This document shows positions 1 through 6,263 of a DNA stretch of 17,343 bases, one piece after another. The translations under genes were made by a program, and so were the position numbers. The notes under the pieces were generated by a model. It did not search any database. It was not told the origin of the DNA and saw only the letters and a list, made by a program, of their open reading frames with translations. This DNA comes from Verrucomicrobia bacterium TMED56 (lineage in GTDB: Bacteria > Verrucomicrobiota > Verrucomicrobiia > Opitutales > Seribacteraceae). The stretch's first letter is position 1, and the number at the start of each line of letters is the position of its first letter. The stretch is from the NCBI GenBank assembly GCA_002167265.1, contig NHDJ01000036.1, positions 1-17,343 of the forward strand. Direction: 5' to 3'.

Positions 1-28
1 TTTAGCACAAATATAAACATTTTTACAA

Positions 29-949
29 ATGACCCGGAAGAAAAAATCTCTTTTGTTGTTTATCCCTTTTGTGGTGATTTATTTTATAGCTCGTTCTTTG
101 CCAGTTGAACCTTGTGAATTTCTCCACGAGGAAACCTACAACGAAGAAGGCGTGCTTGACTATTGCGGTCCGGGTGATTCTGGATTTGTAGATTTAACCA
201 CCCGAAAATGGCCATTGAAAATGGACTTACGGGCACTTGGAGGACTTGAACCTAATAAAGCATGTGAATTCGAAATTAATTTGAAGGAATTTGACGGATC
301 ACCACTGGCCGCTGATGAGGTCGCTTTAAGTCATACTCAGAAGATTCATTTGCTTGCTATAGACTCGACTTTGCAAGATTACCAGCATTTGCATCCAGAA
401 CCTGATAGTTTATTTGATGGAATTTGGAGATTTAAAATTACCCCTAAGTATTCAGGTGAGTACAAAATATTTTTGGATTTGATTCCAATTCGCAGTCCAA
501 GAAGGATATTATTATCTGGCTCCTTTTCAGTGGATGGACCTGATCGTGGTGTTCAGGATAAAACTCACTCTACTCAAGTTTCTGTTGGAAGTCGCAAATT
601 TGCAGTTGAAATAGAGCCTAATGAATTTTCGGATGAGGTAATTTTAACATTCAAAGCCCGAGATGAACTGGGTTCTCCCTTACTACTTCGCCCAGTCATG
701 GGTGCCCATGCCCACATGGTTGCTTTTGACTGGGAAAGAAAAGGCTTTGCTCATTTACATCCTTTGGAGACTGAGGATTTAACTGGACCAGCAGTTCGAC
801 CAAGTAGCAATGATTTGCAGTTTTCGTTTAATTCATCCGAGATTGAGCAATGTCGATTGTGGGTTCAGGTTTTGCTCGAAGAGGATGAGTTTGAAACTTT
901 CATCCCTTTTAATTTAGATTTCAGAGAGTTGCCTCATGAAACAAATTGA
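29..949 (+). CDS. Membrane-anchored protein with two tandem His-rich domains
   Basis: I do not recognise a named family. The 306-residue protein begins with a basic N-terminus and one hydrophobic segment (about residues 7-22), so it is probably an uncleaved signal anchor or signal peptide with the rest outside the cytoplasm. The remainder looks like two beta-rich domains (about 75-168 and 185-298). Each has the same pattern: a His, then a short A-x-D strand (H107...D112; H229...D234), and exactly 13 residues after that His an H-L-H-P motif (H120-P123; H242-P245). MGAHAHM at 224-230 adds further possible metal ligands, and there are cysteines at 29, 46, 79 and 275. Codon-by-codon reading puts an in-frame TAA at 14-16, so ATG 29 is the first possible start. 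There is no Shine-Dalgarno; TATAAA at 12-17 could be a -10 box. The gene overlaps the next by 14 nt, so the two are probably co-expressed. Copper or another metal as ligand is inference. Confidence 0.85.
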   Translation: MTRKKKSLLLFIPFVVIYFIARSLPVEPCEFLHEETYNEEGVLDYCGPGDSGFVDLTTRKWPLKMDLRALGGLEPNKACEFEINLKEFDGSPLAADEVALSHTQKIHLLAIDSTLQDYQHLHPEPDSLFDGIWRFKITPKYSGEYKIFLDLIPIRSPRRILLSGSFSVDGPDRGVQDKTHSTQVSVGSRKFAVEIEPNEFSDEVILTFKARDELGSPLLLRPVMGAHAHMVAFDWERKGFAHLHPLETEDLTGPAVRPSSNDLQFSFNSSEIEQCRLWVQVLLEEDEFETFIPFNLDFRELPHETN

Positions 950-1538
950 ACAAATAAAAAAACGCAAAGCAGATTCTAATCTATTAAAGCGCTTGAAAAT
1001 TGCAGTGTGGATTATTTCTGGAGTAGTTTTGGGCTTGGTCATGCTTATGCGACAGGTCAAGATTCCACTCCCGGATTACATATCCTTGAATTTTCTTCCA
1101 CCCTTCCACGCAATTCTTAATTCTCTGGCCGCAGTTTCTCTTGTTATGGCTTTGGTCGCCATTAAGAAAGGAAACGCATTTGTTCATCAGAAATGGATTT
1201 ACTGTGCGATGGCCTGTTCTTTTGTTTTTTTACTTTCCTATGTTGCGTACCATTTTACCACTCCAGAAACCATTTACGGTGATCAAAATGGAGATGGTAA
1301 ATTATCCCAACTTGAAGTTGATGAGGCTGGCGTAATGAGAAAAGTTTACCTTTCCATTTTATTGAGCCACATCGCATTGGCTGCTCTAAGCTTGCCATTC
1401 ATACTGCTCAACTTTTGCTATGGGTTTACAAATCATTTTGAAAAACATCGAAAACTTTCAAAAAAAATTTTCCCCGTCTGGCTTTATGTGGCAGTAACAG
1501 GTCCAGTGGTTTATGTATTACTAAATCCATATTATTAG
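936..1538 (+). CDS. DUF420-family membrane protein with an EF-hand-like loop
   Basis: This 200-residue protein has five predicted membrane segments (about 21-38, 55-76, 88-106, 136-162, 179-197). Its pattern fits DUF420 proteins (YozB/CtaM-like): H58, H84 in a V-H-Q-K-W stretch, H106, H145 in L-S-H-I, and the H-R-K...F-P-V-W-L-Y-V-x-V-T-G end. Family members often lie near cytochrome c oxidase and SCO genes, and CtaM takes part in oxidase assembly; a similar role here is inferred. Unusually, the loop between segments 3 and 4 contains residues 116-127 (D-Q-N-G-D-G-K-L-S-Q-L-E), which matches a canonical 12-residue EF-hand or dockerin calcium loop. With a Lys/Arg-rich N-terminus (inside), this loop would face the periplasm. 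The start lies inside the upstream gene (14-nt overlap). The stop lies 6 bases from the end of convergent folA, with no terminator visible between them. Confidence 0.85.
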   Translation: MKQIEQIKKRKADSNLLKRLKIAVWIISGVVLGLVMLMRQVKIPLPDYISLNFLPPFHAILNSLAAVSLVMALVAIKKGNAFVHQKWIYCAMACSFVFLLSYVAYHFTTPETIYGDQNGDGKLSQLEVDEAGVMRKVYLSILLSHIALAALSLPFILLNFCYGFTNHFEKHRKLSKKIFPVWLYVAVTGPVVYVLLNPYY

Positions 1539-1544
1539 AACCGA

Positions 1545-2024
1545 TTAAGATGGTACGCGAATCCATTTTTTCAAAGAAAATTCTTCATTGTGAAAAAGCT
1601 TTTCTGAGACTTTGAAATCATTTCTAAATGGTGGGAAAAAAGCATCGCCATCTTCTATAACCCGATGGACCTCCGATACATACAATTCGGAGCATATTGA
1701 AAGAGTTTGTCTGTACAGTTCCCCTCCGCCTATGATGAAAAGGGTGCGGTCATATGCAGCTTCAAGTGCATCCCCCAATTTTTTAAAGACCTTTATTTCA
1801 GGTTTGGATTTGATGGTAGAACTTAACACCCAGTTTTCTCTTCGAGGAAGAGCACCTGGCAGGGATTCCCATGTTTTCCTGCCCATCAGCAAGGTGTGAC
1901 CAAGGGTGATTTTTTTAAACCATTTCAAGTCTTCGGAAATTTTCCAAGGCAGATCCCCATTTTTTCCGATGACCGAGTTTTCAGAAATTGCAACAATCGC
2001 TTTTATGTGACAGGATGGATTCAC
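1545..2024 (-). CDS. folA: Dihydrofolate reductase
   Basis: FolA reduces dihydrofolate to tetrahydrofolate with NADPH in the cytoplasm, renewing the cofactor consumed by its neighbour thymidylate synthase. The 159 residues match the usual bacterial length. Visible signatures are [10 protein letters not shown] (residues 18-27), the substrate-binding acid D32 in E-D-L-K-W-F (equivalent to E. coli D27), M-G-R-K-T-W-E-S (47-54, NADPH site) and I-I-G-G-G-E-L-Y (97-104). The start is a GTG overlapping the thyA stop in the sequence GTGA (4-nt overlap), so translation is probably coupled to thyA. No separate ribosome binding site is seen. A single-domain, chromosomal-type FolA is clear from these motifs. 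Confidence 0.96.
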   Translation of the reverse strand: MNPSCHIKAIVAISENSVIGKNGDLPWKISEDLKWFKKITLGHTLLMGRKTWESLPGALPRRENWVLSSTIKSKPEIKVFKKLGDALEAAYDRTLFIIGGGELYRQTLSICSELYVSEVHRVIEDGDAFFPPFRNDFKVSEKLFHNEEFSLKKWIRVPS

Positions 2025-2815
2025 ACTGAGATCGGAGCCTTTATAGCCGGGTGAGGATCATAATTACTAAGCACAAAATCCTCATAATTAAAATCGGTTA
2101 TCTTTTTCTGTTTTCCTTTAATCTGCATAATCGGCTTTTGCTTTGGAGTTCTAGAAAGTTGTAGTTTTGCTTGATCTAGATGGTTGGTGTAGAGATGCAA
2201 GTCGCCAAAAGTATGGACAAATTCATGAGGGGCAAGATCACAAATCTTGGCTACCATCATTGTTAATAGGGCGTAGGATGCGATATTGAATGGAACTCCA
2301 AGAAAAAGGTCGGCACTTCTTTGATATAATTGACAACTTAGCTTACCATCAGCCACATAGAATTGAAACAATGCGTGGCAGGGTGGAAGTGCCATCTGGT
2401 GAATTTCACCTGGATTCCATGCACACACAAGGTGCCTGCGGCTAGTGGGATTATCTTTTAAAGATTTTATAACATCTTCAATTTGATTTACACTCCCACC
2501 GTCAGGCTTTTTCCAGTCTGTCCATTGTGCTCCGTAAACTCTTCCCAGATTACCCTTAGAATCAGCCCATTCATCCCAAATCTTCACTTTGTTATCTTGA
2601 AGGTATTTTACATTTGTATCGCCATTGAGAAACCATAGCAGTTCGTGGATAATTGAGCGCAGGTGAAGCTTTTTGGTAGTAAGTAGAGGAAAGCCGTCAT
2701 CTAACCGGAAGCGCAACTGTTCTCCAAAAACGGACCATGTTCCGGTCCCTGTTCGATCACCCCGGTAAGTTCCATTTTCTATAATATTTGCTAAAAGTGA
2801 AAGGTATGAATTCAT
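2021..2815 (-). CDS. thyA: Thymidylate synthase
   Basis: ThyA methylates dUMP to dTMP using methylenetetrahydrofolate, releasing dihydrofolate for FolA. The protein has 264 residues, the same length as E. coli ThyA, and the catalytic cysteine falls at the same position (C146, in L-P-P-C-H). Other signatures are R-G-D-R-T-G-T-G (18-25, phosphate-binding Arg), W-x-E-W-A-D (80-85), [11 protein letters not shown] (125-135), [13 protein letters not shown] (165-177, dUMP recognition) and H-L-Y-T-N-H (207-212). It is the first gene of a two-gene thyA-folA unit and is transcribed away from the secreted-protein gene across a 70-bp gap. An AAGG lies about 17 nt upstream of the ATG, too far for an ordinary Shine-Dalgarno. 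Confidence 0.98.
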   Translation of the reverse strand: MNSYLSLLANIIENGTYRGDRTGTGTWSVFGEQLRFRLDDGFPLLTTKKLHLRSIIHELLWFLNGDTNVKYLQDNKVKIWDEWADSKGNLGRVYGAQWTDWKKPDGGSVNQIEDVIKSLKDNPTSRRHLVCAWNPGEIHQMALPPCHALFQFYVADGKLSCQLYQRSADLFLGVPFNIASYALLTMMVAKICDLAPHEFVHTFGDLHLYTNHLDQAKLQLSRTPKQKPIMQIKGKQKKITDFNYEDFVLSNYDPHPAIKAPISV

Positions 2816-2833
2816 GTAATTTTATTGAAAACC

Positions 2834-2863
2834 TTGCTAAAGATGATGTCGTTTCCTTATACT
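2834..2863 (+). promoter_or_regulatory. Candidate sigma-70 promoter for the secreted-protein gene
   Basis: A TTGCTA (2834-2839) and a TATACT (2858-2863) are separated by 18 bp, matching the -35 and -10 consensus at 4 and 5 of 6 positions. Transcription would begin near 2870. The only clear Shine-Dalgarno-like sequence in the window, TTAAGG at 2871-2876, then lies 9 nt before ATG 2886. The call rests on sequence match only. Confidence 0.45.
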
Positions 2864-2885
2864 AAATACTTTAAGGTTAATTCAT

Positions 2886-3644
2886 ATGTCGAGATTTTCC
2901 CAGTACCTGTTTCTATTTTCAATAGTTTCAACTGTTTCCTTTGGTCAGCAAAAGTCAAATGACTTTACAAAGCGTTTTCATTCATTTGACGGTAAAATGA
3001 ACCGTTTTTCTGGAAAGTTTTTTTCAAAACAAGGGTTAAACACAAAATTTAATAATCGAATCAAAATAGAAAAGTGGCCGTCCTTACATTCCATTCATAG
3101 TAACAGAAGGCTAGAAGGTACTAACCTTGATAAACTAAATTCTAAAAGAATAAATGTTAACAATATTCCCTATGACATGCCCATTCAGAATAATTTTTCT
3201 GAAATGAATCAAGTTAAGGCATTAAATCCAAACCTTAGAGAACCATCTTCGGCATCTGCATCAATCGAGTTTCGGGACGCGGTTTATGATGAACTTGACA
3301 AGAGAGTAGATGACTGGATGAGCAAGGTAAACAACATGTCGCTTCAAGACATTAACCGCTACCAATTTAGACGGGGTAGATCATCCACCCCTGGATTTCC
3401 TGTTCAACAAGCAGGTTCTGAAAGAAAAAATAGTAAATCAGGTTCATTTATGCGACCCAATGCCATCAAATCCTCTGGATCTGGCTATTGGTTGGGTCCG
3501 ATGAAATCTTCTGTTGAAGCAACCAAACACTTATCGCCTAAAGAACAAGCTATCCCAAAACCTCCTAAGGGAGGTTTTAGAGCTAAGACGAAGCCCATTC
3601 TTGGTCCAATGAAAGTTCGTGTTGAAGTTTCTGCCCCAAAGTGA
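2886..3644 (+). CDS. Secreted basic protein of unknown function with LGPMK repeats
   Basis: I do not recognise this 252-residue protein. It begins with a typical signal peptide (hydrophobic residues about 6-19, likely cleavage after S-F-G at 18-20, giving a mature N-terminus at Q21). The mature part is strongly basic, rich in Lys, Arg, Asn, Ser and Pro, and poor in long hydrophobic runs; it contains no cysteine. A more regular acidic/helical patch lies around 127-160. Near the C-terminus two copies of L-G-P-M-K followed by V-x-V-E or S-S-V-E occur (203-211 and 239-247), 36 residues apart and also similar at DNA level, so this may be a small duplication. It stands alone between thyA (divergent) and tRNA-Val. 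It has its own candidate promoter and Shine-Dalgarno. A role at the cell surface or in the periplasm is all that can be inferred. Confidence 0.75.
   Translation: MSRFSQYLFLFSIVSTVSFGQQKSNDFTKRFHSFDGKMNRFSGKFFSKQGLNTKFNNRIKIEKWPSLHSIHSNRRLEGTNLDKLNSKRINVNNIPYDMPIQNNFSEMNQVKALNPNLREPSSASASIEFRDAVYDELDKRVDDWMSKVNNMSLQDINRYQFRRGRSSTPGFPVQQAGSERKNSKSGSFMRPNAIKSSGSGYWLGPMKSSVEATKHLSPKEQAIPKPPKGGFRAKTKPILGPMKVRVEVSAPK
3557..3578. repeat. Perfect inverted repeat inside a coding region
   Basis: AAAACCTCC (3557-3565) and GGAGGTTTT (3570-3578) form a perfect 9-bp stem with a 4-base loop, TAAG. It lies within the C-terminal coding part of the secreted-protein gene, 66 nt before the stop. The 3' arm ends in four T, so the structure resembles a weak intrinsic terminator. 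Its left arm also contains CCTCC, and its right arm GGAGG. Confidence 0.6.
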
Positions 3645-3651
3645 TTCGCGC

Positions 3652-3679
3652 TTGCAAGCAATAAAGTCTCGTTTATGAT
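3652..3679 (+). promoter_or_regulatory. Candidate promoter for tRNA-Val and ilvNC
   Basis: TTGCAA (3652-3657) and TATGAT (3674-3679) are spaced by 16 bp, matching the sigma-70 consensus at 4 and 5 of 6 positions. The predicted start, near 3686, is about 13 nt before the tRNA, a normal arrangement for a tRNA gene. No other promoter space exists between the tRNA and ilvN. Confidence 0.45.
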
Positions 3680-3698
3680 AAACCGTTCACTTATTTAA

Positions 3699-3775
3699 GG
3701 ACGGCTAGCTCAGTTGGTTAGAGCGACTGGTTTACACCCAGTAGGTCACAGGTTCGAGTCCTGTGCCGTCCACCA
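3699..3775 (+). tRNA. tRNA-Val (anticodon UAC)
   Basis: A complete cloverleaf can be drawn. The acceptor stem GGACGGC (3699-3705) pairs with GCCGTCC (3765-3771). The D-arm contains AGCTCAGTTGGTTAGAGC. The anticodon stem is ACTGG/CCAGT with loop TTTACAC, giving anticodon TAC, which reads GUA and other valine codons. The T-arm is ACAGG-TTCGAGT-CCTGT. The discriminator is A3772 and the CCA end is encoded at 3773-3775. Its 3' end lies only 22 nt before the ilvN start, so it probably shares a transcript with that valine-pathway gene and would be released by RNase P and 3' processing. Confidence 0.96.
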
Positions 3776-3797
3776 TCAATCCCACTTTCTTAATCAT

Positions 3798-4289
3798 ATG
3801 CGTCACATTATTTCCGTTCTCGTCGAAAATAAATTCGGAGTATTGGCTAGAATTGCCGGTTTATTTAGTGGTCGTGGCTTTAATATTGATACCCTAAATG
3901 TAGGCCCTACTCACATCGATGGAAGGTCAAGAATTACGGTTACACTAAACGGTGATGAAAAAGCGTTAGATCAATGCATCAAGCAACTTGATAAACTTAT
4001 AGATGTTATAAAAGTTGAGAATTTTGTTGGAGATGAAGGAGTGGGTAGAGAACTTGTTCTTGTTAAAGTCAATGCTGATTCCAGTACCCGTTCTGAGATT
4101 ACGCAGATATGCGATGTATTTCGGGGCAAAATCATTGATGTTGCTCCGAAATCTCTCATTATTGAAGTAACGGGCAATGAAAATAAAATAAGAGCTTTTC
4201 TAAATTTGCTGGAATCTTTCGGAGTCAATGAACTTGGTCGAACCGGTATGGTTTCGCTCAGGCGAGGAGCAACAAATTTTGAATTTTAA
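3798..4289 (+). CDS. ilvN: Acetolactate synthase small (regulatory) subunit
   Basis: IlvN (IlvH-type) binds the catalytic IlvB subunit and gives valine feedback control of the first shared step of branched-chain amino acid synthesis. From ATG 3798 the protein has 163 residues, the usual family length. It begins directly in the N-terminal ACT domain (I-S-V-L-V-E-N then F-G-V-L-A-R-I-A-G-L-F-S-G-R-G-F-N-I-D, about 5-31), followed by the C-terminal half with E-L-V-L-V-K-V and the L-G-R-T-G end. The frame is open further upstream into the tRNA, but a start there would encode tRNA sequence as protein; ATG 3798 fits the family's N-terminus. No Shine-Dalgarno is visible. The catalytic-subunit gene ilvB, which normally precedes ilvN, is absent; tRNA-Val occupies that position. 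ilvC follows after 33 bp. Confidence 0.95.
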   Translation: MRHIISVLVENKFGVLARIAGLFSGRGFNIDTLNVGPTHIDGRSRITVTLNGDEKALDQCIKQLDKLIDVIKVENFVGDEGVGRELVLVKVNADSSTRSEITQICDVFRGKIIDVAPKSLIIEVTGNENKIRAFLNLLESFGVNELGRTGMVSLRRGATNFEF

Positions 4290-4322
4290 ACAAAAATATT
4301 AATTAAAAAAACCCTCTAGGCT

Positions 4323-5351
4323 ATGCCTGCTAAAGTATACACTCAAAAAGAGGCGAAAATAACGCCCATAAAAAAGAAAACGCTCGCCGTTATTGGATAC
4401 GGTTCACAAGGCCATGCCCATGCCCTCAATCTGAAAGATAGTGGCTGCAAGGTAATCATTGGTCTATACAAAGGCAGTAAGTCCATTCGGGTTGCAAAAC
4501 GCCATGGTTTTGAAGTTATGGAAGTAGCTGAAGCAGTTTCCAGGGCAGATGTTATCATGATTGGAGTTCCTGATATGAAGCAAGCAGAGGTTTATGAGAA
4601 TGAAATCAAACCTAATCTTTCCAAAGGTAAAGCACTGCTTTTCACTCATGGCTTTGCAATTCATTTTGGACTCATAAAAGCACCGCGTGGAATTAGTGTT
4701 ATTATGGTTGCACCCAAGGGTCCAGGGCATGTTGTCCGCTCACAGTACAAAGAAGGAAAAGGTGTACCTGCTTTGATTGCAGTAAATAAGGGGTCTTCAA
4801 AAGATTCTAAAAAAATTGCTTTGGCATGGGCTGCCGGCATTGGAGCTGCACGTTCCGGAATTTTGGAAACCTCTTTTAAAGAAGAGACTGAAACTGATCT
4901 GTTTGGTGAACAAGCTGTACTTTGTGGAGGGGCTTCTGCACTTGTCGAAGCTGGCTTCGAAACTCTTGTGGAGGCTGGTTACGCTCCGGAAATGGCTTAT
5001 TTTGAATGTTTACACGAATTAAAATTGATTGTGGACCTAATGATTGAGTCAGGTATAGCCGGCATGAGATTTTCAGTTTCTGAAACCGCAAAATTTGGCG
5101 ATGTGACTCGGGGTCCTCGTGTGATCAATGGAAATGTTAAGAAATCAATGAAATCGATACTCAAGGAAATTCAATCCGGTAAATTTGCCAAGGAGTGGGT
5201 CAAGGAATACCAGGCAGGTTTACCCAAGTATAACAAGCTTCTTGAAGATGGAGAAAAGCACCCAATTGAAGAGACCGGCAGGCGCTTGCGCTCCTTGATG
5301 CCTTGGATTCCCAAGAAAAATATTAAGGGTGCCCAAGCTTCTTATTCATAA
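4323..5351 (+). CDS. ilvC: Ketol-acid reductoisomerase, class I
   Basis: IlvC converts acetolactate or acetohydroxybutyrate into the dihydroxy acids of valine, leucine and isoleucine synthesis, using Mg2+ and a nicotinamide cofactor. The 342 residues indicate the short class I form. The Rossmann motif is G-Y-G-S-Q-G (25-30). Catalytic and metal residues are visible: H109 (F-T-H-G-F), D192 and E196 (T-D-L-F-G-E-Q-A), E228 and E232 (F-E-C-L-H-E-L-K), and S253 in S-E-T-A. In the cofactor-specificity loop the sequence is G-L-Y-K-G-S-K-S (47-54), where class I enzymes commonly have G-L-R-x-G-S-x-S; the serines that bind the NADPH 2'-phosphate are kept but the Arg is Tyr. The gene is probably transcribed with ilvN. 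The ATG follows TAGG weakly. Confidence 0.97.
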   Translation: MPAKVYTQKEAKITPIKKKTLAVIGYGSQGHAHALNLKDSGCKVIIGLYKGSKSIRVAKRHGFEVMEVAEAVSRADVIMIGVPDMKQAEVYENEIKPNLSKGKALLFTHGFAIHFGLIKAPRGISVIMVAPKGPGHVVRSQYKEGKGVPALIAVNKGSSKDSKKIALAWAAGIGAARSGILETSFKEETETDLFGEQAVLCGGASALVEAGFETLVEAGYAPEMAYFECLHELKLIVDLMIESGIAGMRFSVSETAKFGDVTRGPRVINGNVKKSMKSILKEIQSGKFAKEWVKEYQAGLPKYNKLLEDGEKHPIEETGRRLRSLMPWIPKKNIKGAQASYS

Positions 5352-5414
5352 GCAGAGATTCATTCATTGATACAATCGTTCTATGGTTAATTTTCTGTGT
5401 AGCTTCCTAGCACA

Positions 5415-6263
5415 GTGAATTTTCCCCGAACATTTCGAATTGCGACTAGAAAAAGTCCCCTTGCTATTTGGCAAGCGGAAAAAACTGCTTCCCTGATAAG
5501 AGAAGTATTGGCTTGTAATGTAGAACTTCTTCCCATGAGTACAACTGGGGACAGACAAACCCAGTGGAATCTTTCAGAAAAAGGAGGGAAAGGATTGTTT
5601 ACAAAAGAACTAGAAGAATCTCTTCTTAGGGGAGATGCGGATTTAGCAGTACATAGTGCGAAAGACATGCCAACTGATTCTCCTGATGGGCTAACACTTT
5701 CCACTTTTCTAAAACGCGAAGATCCACGGGATGTACTTGTGATAAAGGAAGGAGTTACTTTGCCAAAAGTAATGGCTACTGGAAGTCCTAGAAGACAGGC
5801 ACAACTCAAAGACAGGTTTGATGATTGTAGATGGATTCAATTGCGGGGAAATGTAGAGACAAGATTAAGAAAAATTGCTCAGGAGGATCAGGCTGATGGT
5901 ACAGTGCTGGCTGCTGCTGGATTAAATCGTCTGGGGTTCAAAAATTTCCCCGGTCTAGAGTTCATTCACTTGGAAGTCGAAGAAATGGTGCCCGCACCTG
6001 GACAGGGAGCGATTGCAGTTCAATCCAGAACTGATGATTGTAAAGAGTTTCTAAAAATAGGGGATAATAAAACGCAAAAAGATGTGGAAATTGAACGAAA
6101 AATTCTCGTTCAAAGGGGAGGGGGGTGCCAAGTAGCCCTAGGAGTTTGCCTTCATCAGGAGACCCTCCACTTCTTTGAGGAAAGTAGGGGAAAGCATTCC
6201 TTTTCATGTGCCGGAATGTCATCTGATGAAATTGTACAGAAAGTTGGGGATTTAGTTGCTTAA
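5415..6263 (+). CDS. hemC: Porphobilinogen deaminase (hydroxymethylbilane synthase)
   Basis: HemC joins four porphobilinogen units into hydroxymethylbilane, the substrate of the HemD half of the next gene. Visible residues are R-I-A-T-R-K-S-P-L-A (8-17), the catalytic D84 in H-S-A-K-D-M-P (same number as E. coli), the R-R-Q-A-Q-L and R-G-N-V-E-T-R-L substrate-arginine stretches (126-151), A-P-G-Q-G-A (194-199) and the dipyrromethane-attachment C238 in G-G-G-C-Q. The start is GTG 5415; an in-frame stop at 5400-5402 limits any extension. At 282 residues it is shorter than the usual 300-315, with the C-terminal domain after C238 only about 44 residues long. The stop TAA overlaps the next ATG by one base, pointing to coupled translation. 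Confidence 0.95.
   Translation: MNFPRTFRIATRKSPLAIWQAEKTASLIREVLACNVELLPMSTTGDRQTQWNLSEKGGKGLFTKELEESLLRGDADLAVHSAKDMPTDSPDGLTLSTFLKREDPRDVLVIKEGVTLPKVMATGSPRRQAQLKDRFDDCRWIQLRGNVETRLRKIAQEDQADGTVLAAAGLNRLGFKNFPGLEFIHLEVEEMVPAPGQGAIAVQSRTDDCKEFLKIGDNKTQKDVEIERKILVQRGGGCQVALGVCLHQETLHFFEESRGKHSFSCAGMSSDEIVQKVGDLVA

Noticed and set aside
3645..3698. Short palindromes GCTTGCAAGC and GTTTATGATAAAC before the tRNA
   Set aside because: Too short for a terminator or operator call; they overlap the proposed promoter and may be chance.
3714..3797. N-terminal extension of ilvN reading from inside the tRNA
   Set aside because: The extra 28 residues would translate tRNA-Val sequence, and the ACT domain and family length fit ATG 3798.
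5352..5414. Promoter for hemC in the ilvC-hemC gap
   Set aside because: TTGATA at 5367-5372 has no well-spaced -10 partner.
5387..5809. Antisense open frame of 140 codons opposite hemC
   Set aside because: Serine-rich shadow translation of hemC with no family resemblance or start signal.
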